Shown here in pieces: positions 44,308 to 53,582 of a DNA stretch of 64,000 nt; the stretch's first letter is position 1, and each line of letters starts with the position of its first letter. The stretch spans positions 2,604,001 to 2,668,000 of the forward strand of contig NZ_CP041783.1 of the NCBI RefSeq assembly GCF_007567505.1. Reading direction: 5' to 3'. The stretch comes from Shewanella donghaensis (GTDB taxonomy: Bacteria > Pseudomonadota > Gammaproteobacteria > Enterobacterales > Shewanellaceae). The notes under the pieces are model-generated. The model was not told the origin of the DNA. It saw only the letters and a list, made by a program, of their open reading frames with translations, and searched no databases. A program made the translations under genes and the position numbers.

Positions 44308-45768
44308 ATGAATCGATTATTTAACCGACTGTTTTTATCTGCCACCTTGGTAGTGCTGTTACTATTTGTCGCTCTATGGCAATGGCTGCAGCTGAATCAT
44401 GAATTTAGCCGTAATCAAATTCAGCAATCTCTTCATTTGCAACTCGCCGAGCATATGGCGCATATCAACCCATTGTTATCTCAAGGCATTACTTCTGATG
44501 CGGCATTAAAAGAAGCCTTCCATGACTTTATGTTACTCGGCCCAAGCTTCGAAATTTATACTTTAGATCCTAATGGCCGTGTCATTGCTTACGATGCGAA
44601 GGAAGAAAAAATCAAAAAAACACGGGTCGATTTAACTAAAATAAATCAATTTATAGAAGGACGAGACTTGCCAATTTTAGGCACAGATCCACGTTCTAAA
44701 GAAACCCAAAAAATCTTCTCCGTTAGCAAACTCATCAATGCCGATGGTCTTCACAGTGGTTACTTATATGTCATCATTGGCGGCGAAGATTACGATAGCT
44801 GGCAAGCATTAATCAATTCAGAAAATCAACCCAAACTATGGGGCGCAACGATAGGATTCTGGGTAATATTTGCATTGATACTGTTTGTATTATTACTGGG
44901 CTTTTTCACCCGCCCAATTAAGAAATTAGCCAGCGATTTGAATCAATTAAAAGATGCACCTTTAAGCGACAATATGGCTTTGCCTAATCGCTATAATGGT
45001 AGCAAAGAGATTAGAGATCTTAGTGACAATATTAATCACCTATTACATGAGATAAGCCAACAACATCAGCAAGTAAAACGCCAACAACAAGCCAAGCATG
45101 ATTTCTTATTACACTTATCACATGACTTAAAAACGCCGCTGACATCATTAATTGGTTATATCGATACTTGGTTACTCTCTCCACCAGAAGAACGTCAACC
45201 TGAGTTTATTGAATATGCCGCCAATTCGGGTCAAAACTTACAACAATTATTAGCACAATTACTGGAGTTGGCAGCACTTGAAAATGGTCAGATATCGGCG
45301 CAAATAACACAAATTAATTTACGTGAAATATTGCAAGATTTAGTGCAGACCTTTTTGCCGAGAGCGAAAAAATTAGGTATCACTTTAGACTTTGAAATCA
45401 AAGATGAGTTACAAATTTATACTGACCCGCAATTGATGCGTCGAATTCTAAATAATCTGGTAGATAATGCCCTGAGGTATACCCCTAAAGGTGGTGCCAT
45501 TACAGTCTTTAGTGAAACCCTTAATGGCCAAAGCTGGCTGGCAGTAAAAGACACCGGGGCGGGAATGCACAAGCATGAAGTGGAAGCGTTAAAACAACTT
45601 TCTATGAACCAGTTATCATTTGAACCCAATCAAGCGCTGCCTCAGTTAGGCGTAGGATTAGCCATTGTGCGCCAATTACTTGGACTGCTAAAATGTCGTA
45701 TTAACATCGATAGTGAACCCGGCACTGGCAGCTGCTTTCATATCGAACTGCAAAGCAGTCGTCATTAA
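44308..45768 (+). CDS. Membrane sensor histidine kinase
   Basis: 486 residues. Two membrane helices (about 8-28 and 187-208) bracket a periplasmic sensor region of about 155 residues; a HAMP-like linker follows (TRPIKKLASDLNQLKDAP), then the dimerisation/phosphoacceptor helix LLHLSHDLKTPLTSLIGYID (His272) and the ATPase domain with the N box LNNLVDNALRYTPKG and the G boxes DTGAGMHKHE and LGVGLAIVRQLL. It would phosphorylate the regulator encoded immediately before it. The signal is unknown; the spondin proteins in the same unit may be the output or a periplasmic partner. Confidence 0.93.
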   Translation: MNRLFNRLFLSATLVVLLLFVALWQWLQLNHEFSRNQIQQSLHLQLAEHMAHINPLLSQGITSDAALKEAFHDFMLLGPSFEIYTLDPNGRVIAYDAKEEKIKKTRVDLTKINQFIEGRDLPILGTDPRSKETQKIFSVSKLINADGLHSGYLYVIIGGEDYDSWQALINSENQPKLWGATIGFWVIFALILFVLLLGFFTRPIKKLASDLNQLKDAPLSDNMALPNRYNGSKEIRDLSDNINHLLHEISQQHQQVKRQQQAKHDFLLHLSHDLKTPLTSLIGYIDTWLLSPPEERQPEFIEYAANSGQNLQQLLAQLLELAALENGQISAQITQINLREILQDLVQTFLPRAKKLGITLDFEIKDELQIYTDPQLMRRILNNLVDNALRYTPKGGAITVFSETLNGQSWLAVKDTGAGMHKHEVEALKQLSMNQLSFEPNQALPQLGVGLAIVRQLLGLLKCRINIDSEPGTGSCFHIELQSSRH

Positions 45769-45821
45769 TGCTTGAGCTTGTGTTTTAGATTGTGAATTAA
45801 GAGGCTATTCATTAAAAGAAT

Positions 45822-47927
45822 CTACATGCCTAGTTCGATATTTCGAGCGTCTGAACGTTGAGACTCTACACTTTGGTTTTCTGAATCACTATCATCGGTA
45901 TGCTCGAGAAACTTTTCAATAAAATCTCTTTTCTGTAGCGGCTTTGACAACATATACCCTTGGAAATAATCACATTCTAACTTTTCCAAAATGTCGTATT
46001 GAGCTCGCTGCTCTATTCCCTCAGCGACAACTTTAACCCCTAAGTTATGCGCCATGGTCACAATTGCCCGCACCAGAGCAACGCAACTATCATTTGTTTC
46101 TAAATCAGTGATAAATGAGCGATCAATTTTAAGGATATCGATATCAAGTTGCTGTAAATAAGCTAAAGATGAGTAACCCACACCAAAATCATCAATGGCG
46201 AGATTAATACCTTGTTCGCCCAGTAACTTCATTTGTTGTTGAATAGCAGACCCTGGCGTCATCAAGGTATTTTCTGTGACTTCAATTAAAATGGCACCTT
46301 TCGGTAATTGATATTGCTGGCTTTGAGACTGCCATTGTTGTGCCCATAACCCTAAATTATCAATTTCGAGTGGTGAGGTGTTGACGCTAACCTGAACAAT
46401 ATGACCAGCTAAGGCTTGAAAGTGAGCAGTATCGATTAAGGCTTGCTTTCTAACCCAATTGCCGATTTCAATAATTAAGCCACACTCCTCTGCAATAGGG
46501 ATAAAATCATTAGGCTCTACTAAACCTCTTGCTGGGTGATTCCAACGAATTAAAGCTTCGGCCTTGGTAACATGATGACTGTTGCAGGCGAAGATAGGTT
46601 GGTAAAACAATTCAAACTGTTCATTATTTATAGCTAAGCGTAACTCTTCAATTAACTGGCGTTTTTCAACTGCTTTTTCTTCTTTAGAGTATGAGAAAAA
46701 CTCGTAACGATTACGGCCATTATTTTTAGCCAGATACATAGCTTGATCGGCATGTTTAAGTAAGGATTCCAGTGATTTACCATCTTTAGGATAAAAAGTC
46801 AGCCCAATACTGCCAGTAACAGATATTTGCTTTCCTTTGATCGTTAAAGGATTCATTAGGGTATTTTTTATTATTTTGGCAATATCAATTGCACGGCTTT
46901 GCTCATAAATATTCTCAATAATAAGCGTAAATTCATCTCCACCAAGCCTTGCCACAGTGTCTTCAGCTCTAACACAATGACGTAATCGCTTAGCTACTTG
47001 ATGCAATAACAGATCGCCATAATCATGACCTAAGGTGTCATTAACTTCTTTAAAACCATCTAGATCGATAAATATGACAATGAACTTTTTGTCTTCCATA
47101 TCTATCAGTGACTGTAGTTTTTCATAAAAATATCGTCGATTAGGTAATTCTGTTAACCCATCAATGTAGGCAAATTCATGCAACTGAACGTTGGCGGTTT
47201 CTAACGCTTCGGTGCGGGATTTTACTTTGCTTTCCAATAAATTATCCCGTTGTTCAATGGTATGAAGCATCTCGTTGAAACACGATGTTAATTGACCCAC
47301 CTCATCTTGGGAAAGTTCTTTGGCTCGTTGGCTGTAGTCATTGGATTTACTGACTAACTCGGCGACTTTAGCTAAATGCAGGATCGGGCTTAAAAAGCGG
47401 CGGCGTAGATATAAAGATAAGAAAAAACTCACACCAAGGGTAAACAGCAACAGGGTAATAATAAAGTAACTGTAAAATTTCACTCTACCAACAATATAAC
47501 TATCATCAGCCTCGATAATAATCTGGCCGTATTCTTGATTATCTAATGAAAGCACGGTGGATATTTCAGTGGTATTGAACAAGACACCTTGCAAGGGCAA
47601 CGTTGCTTTCGGCTCAGCATAGCCAGTTGAAGCCAGTAATAAACCGTTGGTATCAATGACATTAACGGCCAACACATCTGAACGTAATAAAATCGGATCA
47701 ATTAACTCTTGAATCGCATCTTCATCATCAAATAAAACCGCAGCGGTAATATTCGGAGATAAGATAGCTAACAAGGTATCTAGGCTTTCAACTTGATCCT
47801 GCTTTGAGGTCGTGACTTCATAAGCACTAAAAACAAAAGTGATGATGATGATTGAAGACAAAGACACGCTCATTAAAATAAATAACAGTTTTTTACTAAT
47901 GGTATCGAGCTGGAAGAGAGAGTTCAT
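45822..47927 (-). CDS. Membrane GGDEF/EAL c-di-GMP protein with periplasmic domain and HAMP
   Basis: 701 residues. An N-terminal helix (about 14-34), a periplasmic domain of about 120 residues, a second helix (about 152-172) and a HAMP (RRRFLSPILHLAKVAELVSK) precede a GGDEF domain with an intact active site (ARLGGDEF) and an I-site RAED five residues earlier, then an EAL domain with EALIRW, DDFGVGYSSLAYL and KIDRSFI, all apparently intact. Both synthesis and hydrolysis of c-di-GMP are thus possible. It begins directly at the stop of the YfiR gene. By analogy with YfiN it is likely restrained by periplasmic YfiR. Confidence 0.92.
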   Translation of the reverse strand: MNSLFQLDTISKKLLFILMSVSLSSIIIITFVFSAYEVTTSKQDQVESLDTLLAILSPNITAAVLFDDEDAIQELIDPILLRSDVLAVNVIDTNGLLLASTGYAEPKATLPLQGVLFNTTEISTVLSLDNQEYGQIIIEADDSYIVGRVKFYSYFIITLLLFTLGVSFFLSLYLRRRFLSPILHLAKVAELVSKSNDYSQRAKELSQDEVGQLTSCFNEMLHTIEQRDNLLESKVKSRTEALETANVQLHEFAYIDGLTELPNRRYFYEKLQSLIDMEDKKFIVIFIDLDGFKEVNDTLGHDYGDLLLHQVAKRLRHCVRAEDTVARLGGDEFTLIIENIYEQSRAIDIAKIIKNTLMNPLTIKGKQISVTGSIGLTFYPKDGKSLESLLKHADQAMYLAKNNGRNRYEFFSYSKEEKAVEKRQLIEELRLAINNEQFELFYQPIFACNSHHVTKAEALIRWNHPARGLVEPNDFIPIAEECGLIIEIGNWVRKQALIDTAHFQALAGHIVQVSVNTSPLEIDNLGLWAQQWQSQSQQYQLPKGAILIEVTENTLMTPGSAIQQQMKLLGEQGINLAIDDFGVGYSSLAYLQQLDIDILKIDRSFITDLETNDSCVALVRAIVTMAHNLGVKVVAEGIEQRAQYDILEKLECDYFQGYMLSKPLQKRDFIEKFLEHTDDSDSENQSVESQRSDARNIELGM

Positions 47928-48437
47928 CTATTGTCTCCCAACGACACGGCCAAGGCGTAATACCTTTGAACTCATGGTGATGCCAGACTGTTTCAAGTAT
48001 TCAGGAGATACCTCAAAACGTATTTTCCCTCCTGACAGAAAAAAGCGAATATGACCTCCTTGATTGATAAAGTCTTCTGACTCTCCAACAATCATGATGT
48101 TCTTATATTGATTGATTCTGTTGAATTCTGAGGTTGAGGAGGTAATAAACAGCAGGCTACATTGCGAAATATTGTCATCATTGTCGGAGATAGCCAGCAA
48201 CGAAATAGGCAGTCCATCTATTTTCTGACCACTCAACACACCATTGGCTATTGCGATGAAATCGGCATCAGGACTGCATAAAAAAAATGGCTCAGAATGG
48301 GGCTCTAACCAATTACCATAACGAGCAAAGTTATATAAAAAACCCGCTTTAATGGCATATTCTTTTTCCATCGACAGCCCATTACTGCTAAATAGCAGTA
48401 ATGTTAAGCTCACGAATGCAATAACAAACTTATGCAT
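47928..48437 (-). CDS. YfiR family periplasmic protein (DUF4154)
   Basis: 169 residues. A signal peptide ends near GLS (about residue 22), then MEKEYAIKAGFLYNFARYGNW gives the family start. The region with SGQKIDGLPISLLAIS, CSLLFITSSTSEF and IMIVGESEDFINQGGHIRFF matches YfiR/DUF4154. In Pseudomonas, YfiR binds and silences the diguanylate cyclase YfiN. The gene abuts the GGDEF/EAL gene (TAG directly followed by ATG) and follows the TonB receptor by 5 bases. Confidence 0.9.
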   Translation of the reverse strand: MHKFVIAFVSLTLLLFSSNGLSMEKEYAIKAGFLYNFARYGNWLEPHSEPFFLCSPDADFIAIANGVLSGQKIDGLPISLLAISDNDDNISQCSLLFITSSTSEFNRINQYKNIMIVGESEDFINQGGHIRFFLSGGKIRFEVSPEYLKQSGITMSSKVLRLGRVVGRQ

Positions 48438-48442
48438 CTGGA

Positions 48443-50500
48443 TTAAAATTCCGCAGTGATTTTTAAGCTAATCGTTTCATCTATATAATTAGCAAGCGTA
48501 TACGTATCTTGTGTAACGCCATACTCAATATGGGAACCTGCAATAAGATTTTTAGCAATAATGGCAGCTTCCCAATTATCATTAATAGACCAATTCCATG
48601 TTATGTCTAATGCGGTGTAATTATCAGTCTCATAAGCATCACTATCCTCAAATCGAATTGTTGCGAACAGATTATGTTGTTCAAATACATGTAAATCCGT
48701 TTTCAAAAACACCTGTTTAGTAGTCGAATCTCGTCCTATGGCTGCAAAAGTACCTTCCGGTAATTTGTAATCAAATTCATTATAGCTATAGCCAATCTCT
48801 GCGTTAAACATCTCCGATGGCAACCAGGATAAAACGATATCTCCACCTTGGGTGGTTAAATCTGCCGCAGATAAAATATCAAAATTTATTGATGTCGTTT
48901 TTAATGTTTCAATTGCAGGTAGCACTTGACCAGCTTGCAGTAAGGCCATTAATGGGAAAAACTGTTCAATATTTGGATTCACATCAATCACTACAACATC
49001 TTTACTGTCAGTATGATAAAGAGAAAGATCTAAATTCCAGTTGTCTTGGGAGTACCGATAACCCAATTCATAAGATAATGACTTTTCTGATTTGACTTGG
49101 TCGTTACCATTTAAAAATGTTTTGATGTGATATTCATCAATTGCTGCGATACCGGTCGTGGTAGGAAGAATATCAGACACTTGGATCCCTTGAATTGAAT
49201 AGTTATCGTTAAATTCAATCAAGGATGGTATCCGCGAACTCTGTGAAACAGAACCCCAAATAATCTGGTTACTCTGTGGCTTATAAAGCAACTTAGCAAG
49301 TGGTTGACTCTCCCAGCCAGTGAGATCATTATGCTCAATGCGCGATCCAAGAGTAAAGTTTAGAACATCAGGGATAAAACTGTATTCCGCTTGAAAAAAA
49401 CCACCGTATTGCTCAAGTTCATCTAAATTCTTATCACTGTGTATAAATAAACTTTCTTCAAATTTTATTTTGCTGTATCGATAGTTCACTCCCCAATCAA
49501 ATTTGAATGCGTTGTATATAAAATTCATTTGGTAATCGGCATCGAAAGAATGAAAGTGTTCTTCTAAGTACTCCTGGGTCCCATTTTGCTGTAACCAGGA
49601 TATTTGTAGCATTTGATTAGCTTCTGATGAGAGTCGATGTTCAAGTCGCGCCATGATTCGAGCGTCGGTTCGCTTAAATTTCCCAGAAAACTTGGTATTT
49701 TCATTACTGTCATCAACAACACCACGATAGTTTTGCCCTAATGTTGAATCCGTCATATCACCTTGAATGAAGCCAAACCAATCATCGTTAGGGGTGAAAT
49801 CAAATCTTGCCCCGATAGAGTATTGCTCAGTGGTATCCACAGGTGGCATTTCAATGCCTTTATCGGACTCATTAGCATCTTTAACATGGCCATAAATACG
49901 GTAACTAGTACTACTGCCAATATCACCGCCATAACGCACATTCGCATCAATGTTTATCTGACTCCCTGCTGTGACATCAGCATGAAAACCACGGGTATCG
50001 ATACTATTTTTAGTAATAATATTAATCACGCCATTGTTGGCATTACTGCCCCAAAGTTGACCACCTTGCCCTCTGATCACTTCAATTCTTTCAATATCAT
50101 ATAAGGGAACATTAAGAGTCTCCCAGTAAACTGCGGCAAATTTAGGGGTATAAAGGCTTTGGCCGTCTATCATGACTAGCATTTTGCTGGCAAAACGCGA
50201 CGCAACACCGCGAGTAGAGATGGCCCATTGGTTATTGTCCAGTTGTCTAACAATCAGACCTGGCACCATTTTTAGTACTTCAGGAACAGATGTGGCACCA
50301 GAGTGGGTTATACGCTCTTTACTTAATACGTAAATGGATGCAGCGGTATCAAAGGCTGATTGGGAGCGTTTCATCGCTGAGGTAACTTGCACATCCATCG
50401 ACATCAGCGATTCTAAGTCGAGATCATCAATTTTGTCTTCGGCTGCTACAAAAGGGGATATGAAGCATAGAAAGCACAAGCACTTTTTGGGGTTGCTCAA
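48443..50500 (-). CDS. TonB-dependent receptor of the YfiR/GGDEF operon
   Basis: 685 residues starting at a TTG codon, chosen because AGGAGG lies exactly 7 bases upstream. After a short signal (cleavage near VAA) the plug shows SMDVQVTSAMKRSQSAFDTA and PEVLKMVPGLIVRQLDNNQW, then VIRGQGGQLWGSNANNGVIN, the classical plug end. The barrel follows to TISLKITAEF. It is probably an outer-membrane importer of a siderophore, vitamin or other ligand. The link to YfiR and the c-di-GMP gene suggests that ligand uptake or its occupancy informs c-di-GMP levels; this is inference. Confidence 0.92.
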   Translation of the reverse strand: MSNPKKCLCFLCFISPFVAAEDKIDDLDLESLMSMDVQVTSAMKRSQSAFDTAASIYVLSKERITHSGATSVPEVLKMVPGLIVRQLDNNQWAISTRGVASRFASKMLVMIDGQSLYTPKFAAVYWETLNVPLYDIERIEVIRGQGGQLWGSNANNGVINIITKNSIDTRGFHADVTAGSQINIDANVRYGGDIGSSTSYRIYGHVKDANESDKGIEMPPVDTTEQYSIGARFDFTPNDDWFGFIQGDMTDSTLGQNYRGVVDDSNENTKFSGKFKRTDARIMARLEHRLSSEANQMLQISWLQQNGTQEYLEEHFHSFDADYQMNFIYNAFKFDWGVNYRYSKIKFEESLFIHSDKNLDELEQYGGFFQAEYSFIPDVLNFTLGSRIEHNDLTGWESQPLAKLLYKPQSNQIIWGSVSQSSRIPSLIEFNDNYSIQGIQVSDILPTTTGIAAIDEYHIKTFLNGNDQVKSEKSLSYELGYRYSQDNWNLDLSLYHTDSKDVVVIDVNPNIEQFFPLMALLQAGQVLPAIETLKTTSINFDILSAADLTTQGGDIVLSWLPSEMFNAEIGYSYNEFDYKLPEGTFAAIGRDSTTKQVFLKTDLHVFEQHNLFATIRFEDSDAYETDNYTALDITWNWSINDNWEAAIIAKNLIAGSHIEYGVTQDTYTLANYIDETISLKITAEF

Positions 50501-50619
50501 GATGTAGCCTCCTAGATGTATTGAATTTTATCTTCCATATATAATTGAGCTCCATCTGGTTAATTTTAACACAAGATAAAAAAATGAAAGGATTTTTTAC
50601 AACTTTATAGCGACACAAT

Positions 50620-50635
50620 TAACACCTAGATCACA
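50620..50635 (-). promoter_or_regulatory. Possible CRP-like half-site upstream of the receptor operon
   Basis: TAACACCTAGATCACA has a perfect TAGATCACA half and a poor other half (12 of 16). It is 120-135 bases before the TTG start. Confidence 0.35.
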
Positions 50636-50834
50636 AATGATACAAAATTGTTTTTTACCCATGTGAATCAAAATGGATTAATTCAGCTGGTATTTAAATA
50701 AGAGTGAAATTGGAAATGCTAGGAATGAAAAGGATCTTCCGTTTAGGGAAGAGTATTCAACGGTATAATACAATGAGGCTTTAACTGTGACAGAGCATGC
50801 GATAAATCGAAAAATAACAAAGTTAAAAATAACA

Positions 50835-50860
50835 AAGCCACCCATAATGAGGTGGCCTTG
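50835..50860 (-). terminator. Terminator of the small membrane protein gene
   Basis: On the minus strand AAGGCCACC pairs with GGTGGCTTT around 8 bases (one G-U pair), followed by TTTGTTATTTTT. It lies about 105 bases past the stop. Confidence 0.6.
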
Positions 50861-50965
50861 AACATAATCACTAAACTTAATCTCTTAGCTAGTCGCTGAA
50901 AATAGTCCCTAGAGGGAGCTTCTTTCATTAGCCTCGAAAATCAGCTTCAAAAATAGCAATTAGCT

Positions 50966-51175
50966 TTAGATAGATTGATAAAGTTTCTTAATTTTGTGGA
51001 AGAAAAGGCTAACGAAACCAGCAAATAAGCTGCCCCACATTAATAATACAGCCGCAACAGTCACAAATTGCCCCATATAATAATCGGCATTGGCAACATA
51101 AATATAATGGGTACCAGGTAGCAAGGCTGCAAATATCGCAAAGAACATTAAAGCAACAATAATTTGAATTTTCAT
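50966..51175 (-). CDS. Small two-helix membrane protein, unknown function
   Basis: 69 residues from 51175 (GAGTG box upstream). Two hydrophobic helices (about 3-22 and 33-55) flank a short loop GTHYIYVANADYYMG, and the C-terminus is basic (HKIKKLYQS), which predicts both ends in the cytoplasm. No family recognised. It is separated from the receptor operon by a terminator. Confidence 0.65.
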   Translation of the reverse strand: MKIQIIVALMFFAIFAALLPGTHYIYVANADYYMGQFVTVAAVLLMWGSLFAGFVSLFFHKIKKLYQSI

Positions 51176-51445
51176 AATTAACACTCTTTTGGCAAAGGCT
51201 ACTAGATTTGGATTCGATTCAATAAAGAAACAAAGCTAGTTAGCAAAATAATATTCATATTCAGAATGAACATAAAGTATCAAATAAAGCCCACTAAGAG
51301 TTTTGCAAAGATCACAAATTAGAATATTTCATCCTAACAATGTCATAAAGCACGCTTAATATAATGAAAACCAGAATAAAAACGAGGATGGATAAAACAT
51401 GGGCGGGTTTGTGGAACATTGCAAATTTTGTGGTTTACTATAAAT
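51176..51445. other. Intergenic region upstream of the small membrane protein
   Basis: AT-rich, about 270 bases between the hemE terminator and the small gene. No clear element was seen. Confidence 0.3.
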
Positions 51446-51476
51446 AAAAAAAAGACGAGCACTGCTCGTCTTTTTT
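51446..51476 (-). terminator. Terminator of hemE
   Basis: AAAGACGAGC-act-GCTCGTCTTT with a T run on the minus strand, 35 bases past the stop. Confidence 0.92.
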
Positions 51477-51511
51477 ACGCATTCTCAGAATGCATGAAGC
51501 TTAATGATCAA

Positions 51512-52576
51512 TTATTTATGATATTTAGCTGATAAATCATGTACTGAATTGATAAATGCACCGGCATGTTCAGGATCAACATGTTGATGAATACCATGAC
51601 CTAAGTTGAATACATGACCAGTACCTTCACCGTAAGAAGATAGGATTTGATCCACTTCTTGATGAATACGCTCTGGAGAAGCGTAAAGTACAGATGGGTC
51701 CATGTTGCCTTGAAGCGCAACTTTATGGCCAACACGGCGACGTGCATCACCAATATCAACAGTCCAATCTAGACCTAGCGCATCACAACCAGTTTCAGCC
51801 ATAGACTCTAACCATAACCCACCACCTTTAGTGAATAGAGTTACCGGAACTTGGCGACCGTCAGCAAAACGCGTTAAACCATCAACGATTTTTTGCATGT
51901 AACGTAATGAAAATTCACGGTAAGCATGGTGAGATAATGCACCACCCCATGAATCAAAGATCATTAACGATTGTGCACCATTCGCTACTTGTGCGTTTAG
52001 GTACAAGATAACTGAGTCAGCTAATTTGTCTAAAAGCATGTGCAATGCTGCTGGCTCTTCGTAAGCCATTTTTTTAATTTTTTCGAACGTTTTGCTTGAA
52101 CCGCCTTCAACCATATAAGTTGCGAGTGTCCAAGGAGAACCAGAGAAACCGATTAAAGGTACTTCACCTTTAAGCTCACGACGAATAGTGCTGACAGCAC
52201 GCATCACGTAACCAAGTTCATCTTCTGGATCTGGAATACAAAGTTTTTTAATCGAGTCAACGGTATCAGCTCTACGCTCAAAACGTGGACCTTCGCCAGT
52301 TTCAAAGTATAAGCCTAAGCCCATTGCATCAGGGATGGTTAGAATGTCTGAGAACAAGATAGCTGCATCTAAGTCATAACGACGTAATGGCTGTAAAGTC
52401 ACTTCACAGGCTAAATCTTGGTTCTTACAAAGAGACATAAAGTCACCAGCTTCAGCGCGGGTTGCTTTGTACTCAGGAAGATAACGACCTGCTTGACGCA
52501 TCATCCAGACAGGAGTTCTGTCGACAGGCTGTTTTAATAAAGCGCGTAAATAACGATCATTCTTTAATTCTGCCAT
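51512..52576 (-). CDS. hemE: Uroporphyrinogen decarboxylase
   Basis: 354 residues, the usual length. It carries both family signatures: [17 protein letters not shown] near the N-terminus and [17 protein letters not shown] in the middle, plus the active-site region [17 protein letters not shown] with the catalytic aspartate. It removes four carboxyl groups from uroporphyrinogen III to give coproporphyrinogen III in heme synthesis, which suits a cytochrome-rich organism. It is divergent from rsd; a candidate small RNA lies between. Confidence 0.97.
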   Translation of the reverse strand: MAELKNDRYLRALLKQPVDRTPVWMMRQAGRYLPEYKATRAEAGDFMSLCKNQDLACEVTLQPLRRYDLDAAILFSDILTIPDAMGLGLYFETGEGPRFERRADTVDSIKKLCIPDPEDELGYVMRAVSTIRRELKGEVPLIGFSGSPWTLATYMVEGGSSKTFEKIKKMAYEEPAALHMLLDKLADSVILYLNAQVANGAQSLMIFDSWGGALSHHAYREFSLRYMQKIVDGLTRFADGRQVPVTLFTKGGGLWLESMAETGCDALGLDWTVDIGDARRRVGHKVALQGNMDPSVLYASPERIHQEVDQILSSYGEGTGHVFNLGHGIHQHVDPEHAGAFINSVHDLSAKYHK

Positions 52577-52769
52577 TGGGCTTGATTCCTAAACATTTAT
52601 TGATATCCGCTGGCCAGTAGTTTAGCGACTTCGGCCATTAATGTAACCAGTTCTGCTAAATTTATGTGAGCTGTCCCTCCTAGTTGTATAGAATTTGCTA
52701 ATACAATCGTTATAGTGCTCACAAAAAGTCTCTTTTTGGATAGTCTGTAAAGCTAATTGGATAAAAAAG

Positions 52770-52798
52770 TTGCACCGCTGGTCCTGCTTTGGTATAAA
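52770..52798 (+). promoter_or_regulatory. Promoter of a candidate small RNA
   Basis: TTGCAC (52770-52775) and TATAAA (52793-52798) with a 17-base spacer, a near-consensus sigma-70 promoter. No gene of at least 60 codons lies within the following 240 bases on this strand. Confidence 0.7.
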
Positions 52799-52803
52799 AA
52801 GTC

Positions 52804-52893
52804 TGCGCTAGCAAGAACAATCAAGAAGCACGATAAATCGAGCCCTTAAAAATCTATTTGCCCAGTGATAGCTTGCTATCACTGGGCATTTTT
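52804..52893 (+). ncRNA. Candidate small RNA between hemE and rsd
   Basis: A transcript from the promoter at 52770-52798 would begin near 52804 and end at the perfect 14-bp stem TGCCCAGTGATAGC-tt-complement (52859-52888) followed by TTTTT, giving about 90 nt. No plus-strand gene exists upstream that this terminator could serve, because hemE points the other way. It has an A-rich single-stranded centre (about 52815-52858) suited to Hfq binding. It could instead be an attenuated leader of rsd. I do not recognise it as a known small RNA. Confidence 0.6.
52859..52893 (+). terminator. Terminator of the candidate small RNA
   Basis: 14-bp perfect stem with a two-base loop and five T's, orphan with regard to any coding gene. 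Confidence 0.85.
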
Positions 52894-53044
52894 CTATGTG
52901 GCGCAGTTAGAAAAGCTCTTTTATATAGTATTTAATTAATTTCTCTGGTCGATCCATTACTTCTTTTGCAGAAAACAGTTGATCAATAGCTACTTTCTCT
53001 CATACATTAAGTGTTATCTATTGGTTGCAATACTGAGAATACAT

Positions 53045-53521
53045 ATGCTGACAAAACTAGAAAAAGCCGAACAGAAATGGGGCGGCTCAAATAAGCTTGT
53101 CGACCAATGGCTACAACATCGCAGAACCCTGCTGATCCAATACTTCAAAATTGCCGGTTTGGCGCCTTATACTGTACCCGCTAAAAGCTTACCTAACGTA
53201 GACACTGTTAAGCAATTTTGTGCTCAATTAGTTGATTATGTCTCAGAAGGTCATTTTGAGGTTTACGATCAAGTCGTCAAAGAGTGTGAAAAGTCAGGTG
53301 AAGAAGGTAAAGCGAAAGCCCAGCAACTGTTACCGCAAATTAGTGAAACCACCGATGCAGCGCTCGACTTCAATGACAAATATACCGAAGCAGACAATGA
53401 CTCAATGTTGATGGATCTTGATAGTGATTTATCTAATCTCGCTCAGGCCATGGAAACCCGCTTTGCATTTGAAGATAAATTGCTCGAACAACTTCATGAA
53501 TACCACTCAAAAGCCAGCTAA
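53045..53521 (+). CDS. rsd: Regulator of sigma D (anti-sigma factor)
   Basis: 158 residues from the ATG at 53045, the same length as E. coli Rsd; the frame to 52979 would add an unrelated hydrophobic segment. It contains the family pattern GSNKLVDQWLQHRRTLLIQY, LVDYVSEGHFEVYDQVV and a C-terminal ETRFAFEDKLLEQLHE, all helical. Rsd binds free sigma-70 and helps sigma-S take over RNA polymerase in stationary phase. It stands alone, downstream of the candidate small RNA. Confidence 0.92.
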   Translation: MLTKLEKAEQKWGGSNKLVDQWLQHRRTLLIQYFKIAGLAPYTVPAKSLPNVDTVKQFCAQLVDYVSEGHFEVYDQVVKECEKSGEEGKAKAQQLLPQISETTDAALDFNDKYTEADNDSMLMDLDSDLSNLAQAMETRFAFEDKLLEQLHEYHSKAS

Positions 53522-53582
53522 AATAATTCCATTTCAACCATTTGGTTAGAAATGATATTACATTAGCTAGACTACCCCGTGA

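Noticed and set aside
50743..50928. Minus-strand open frame of 61 codons with a hydrophobic stretch
   Set aside because: A likely terminator stem lies within it, the ribosome site is too close to the start, and nothing is recognisable. It cannot be fully excluded as a small membrane peptide.
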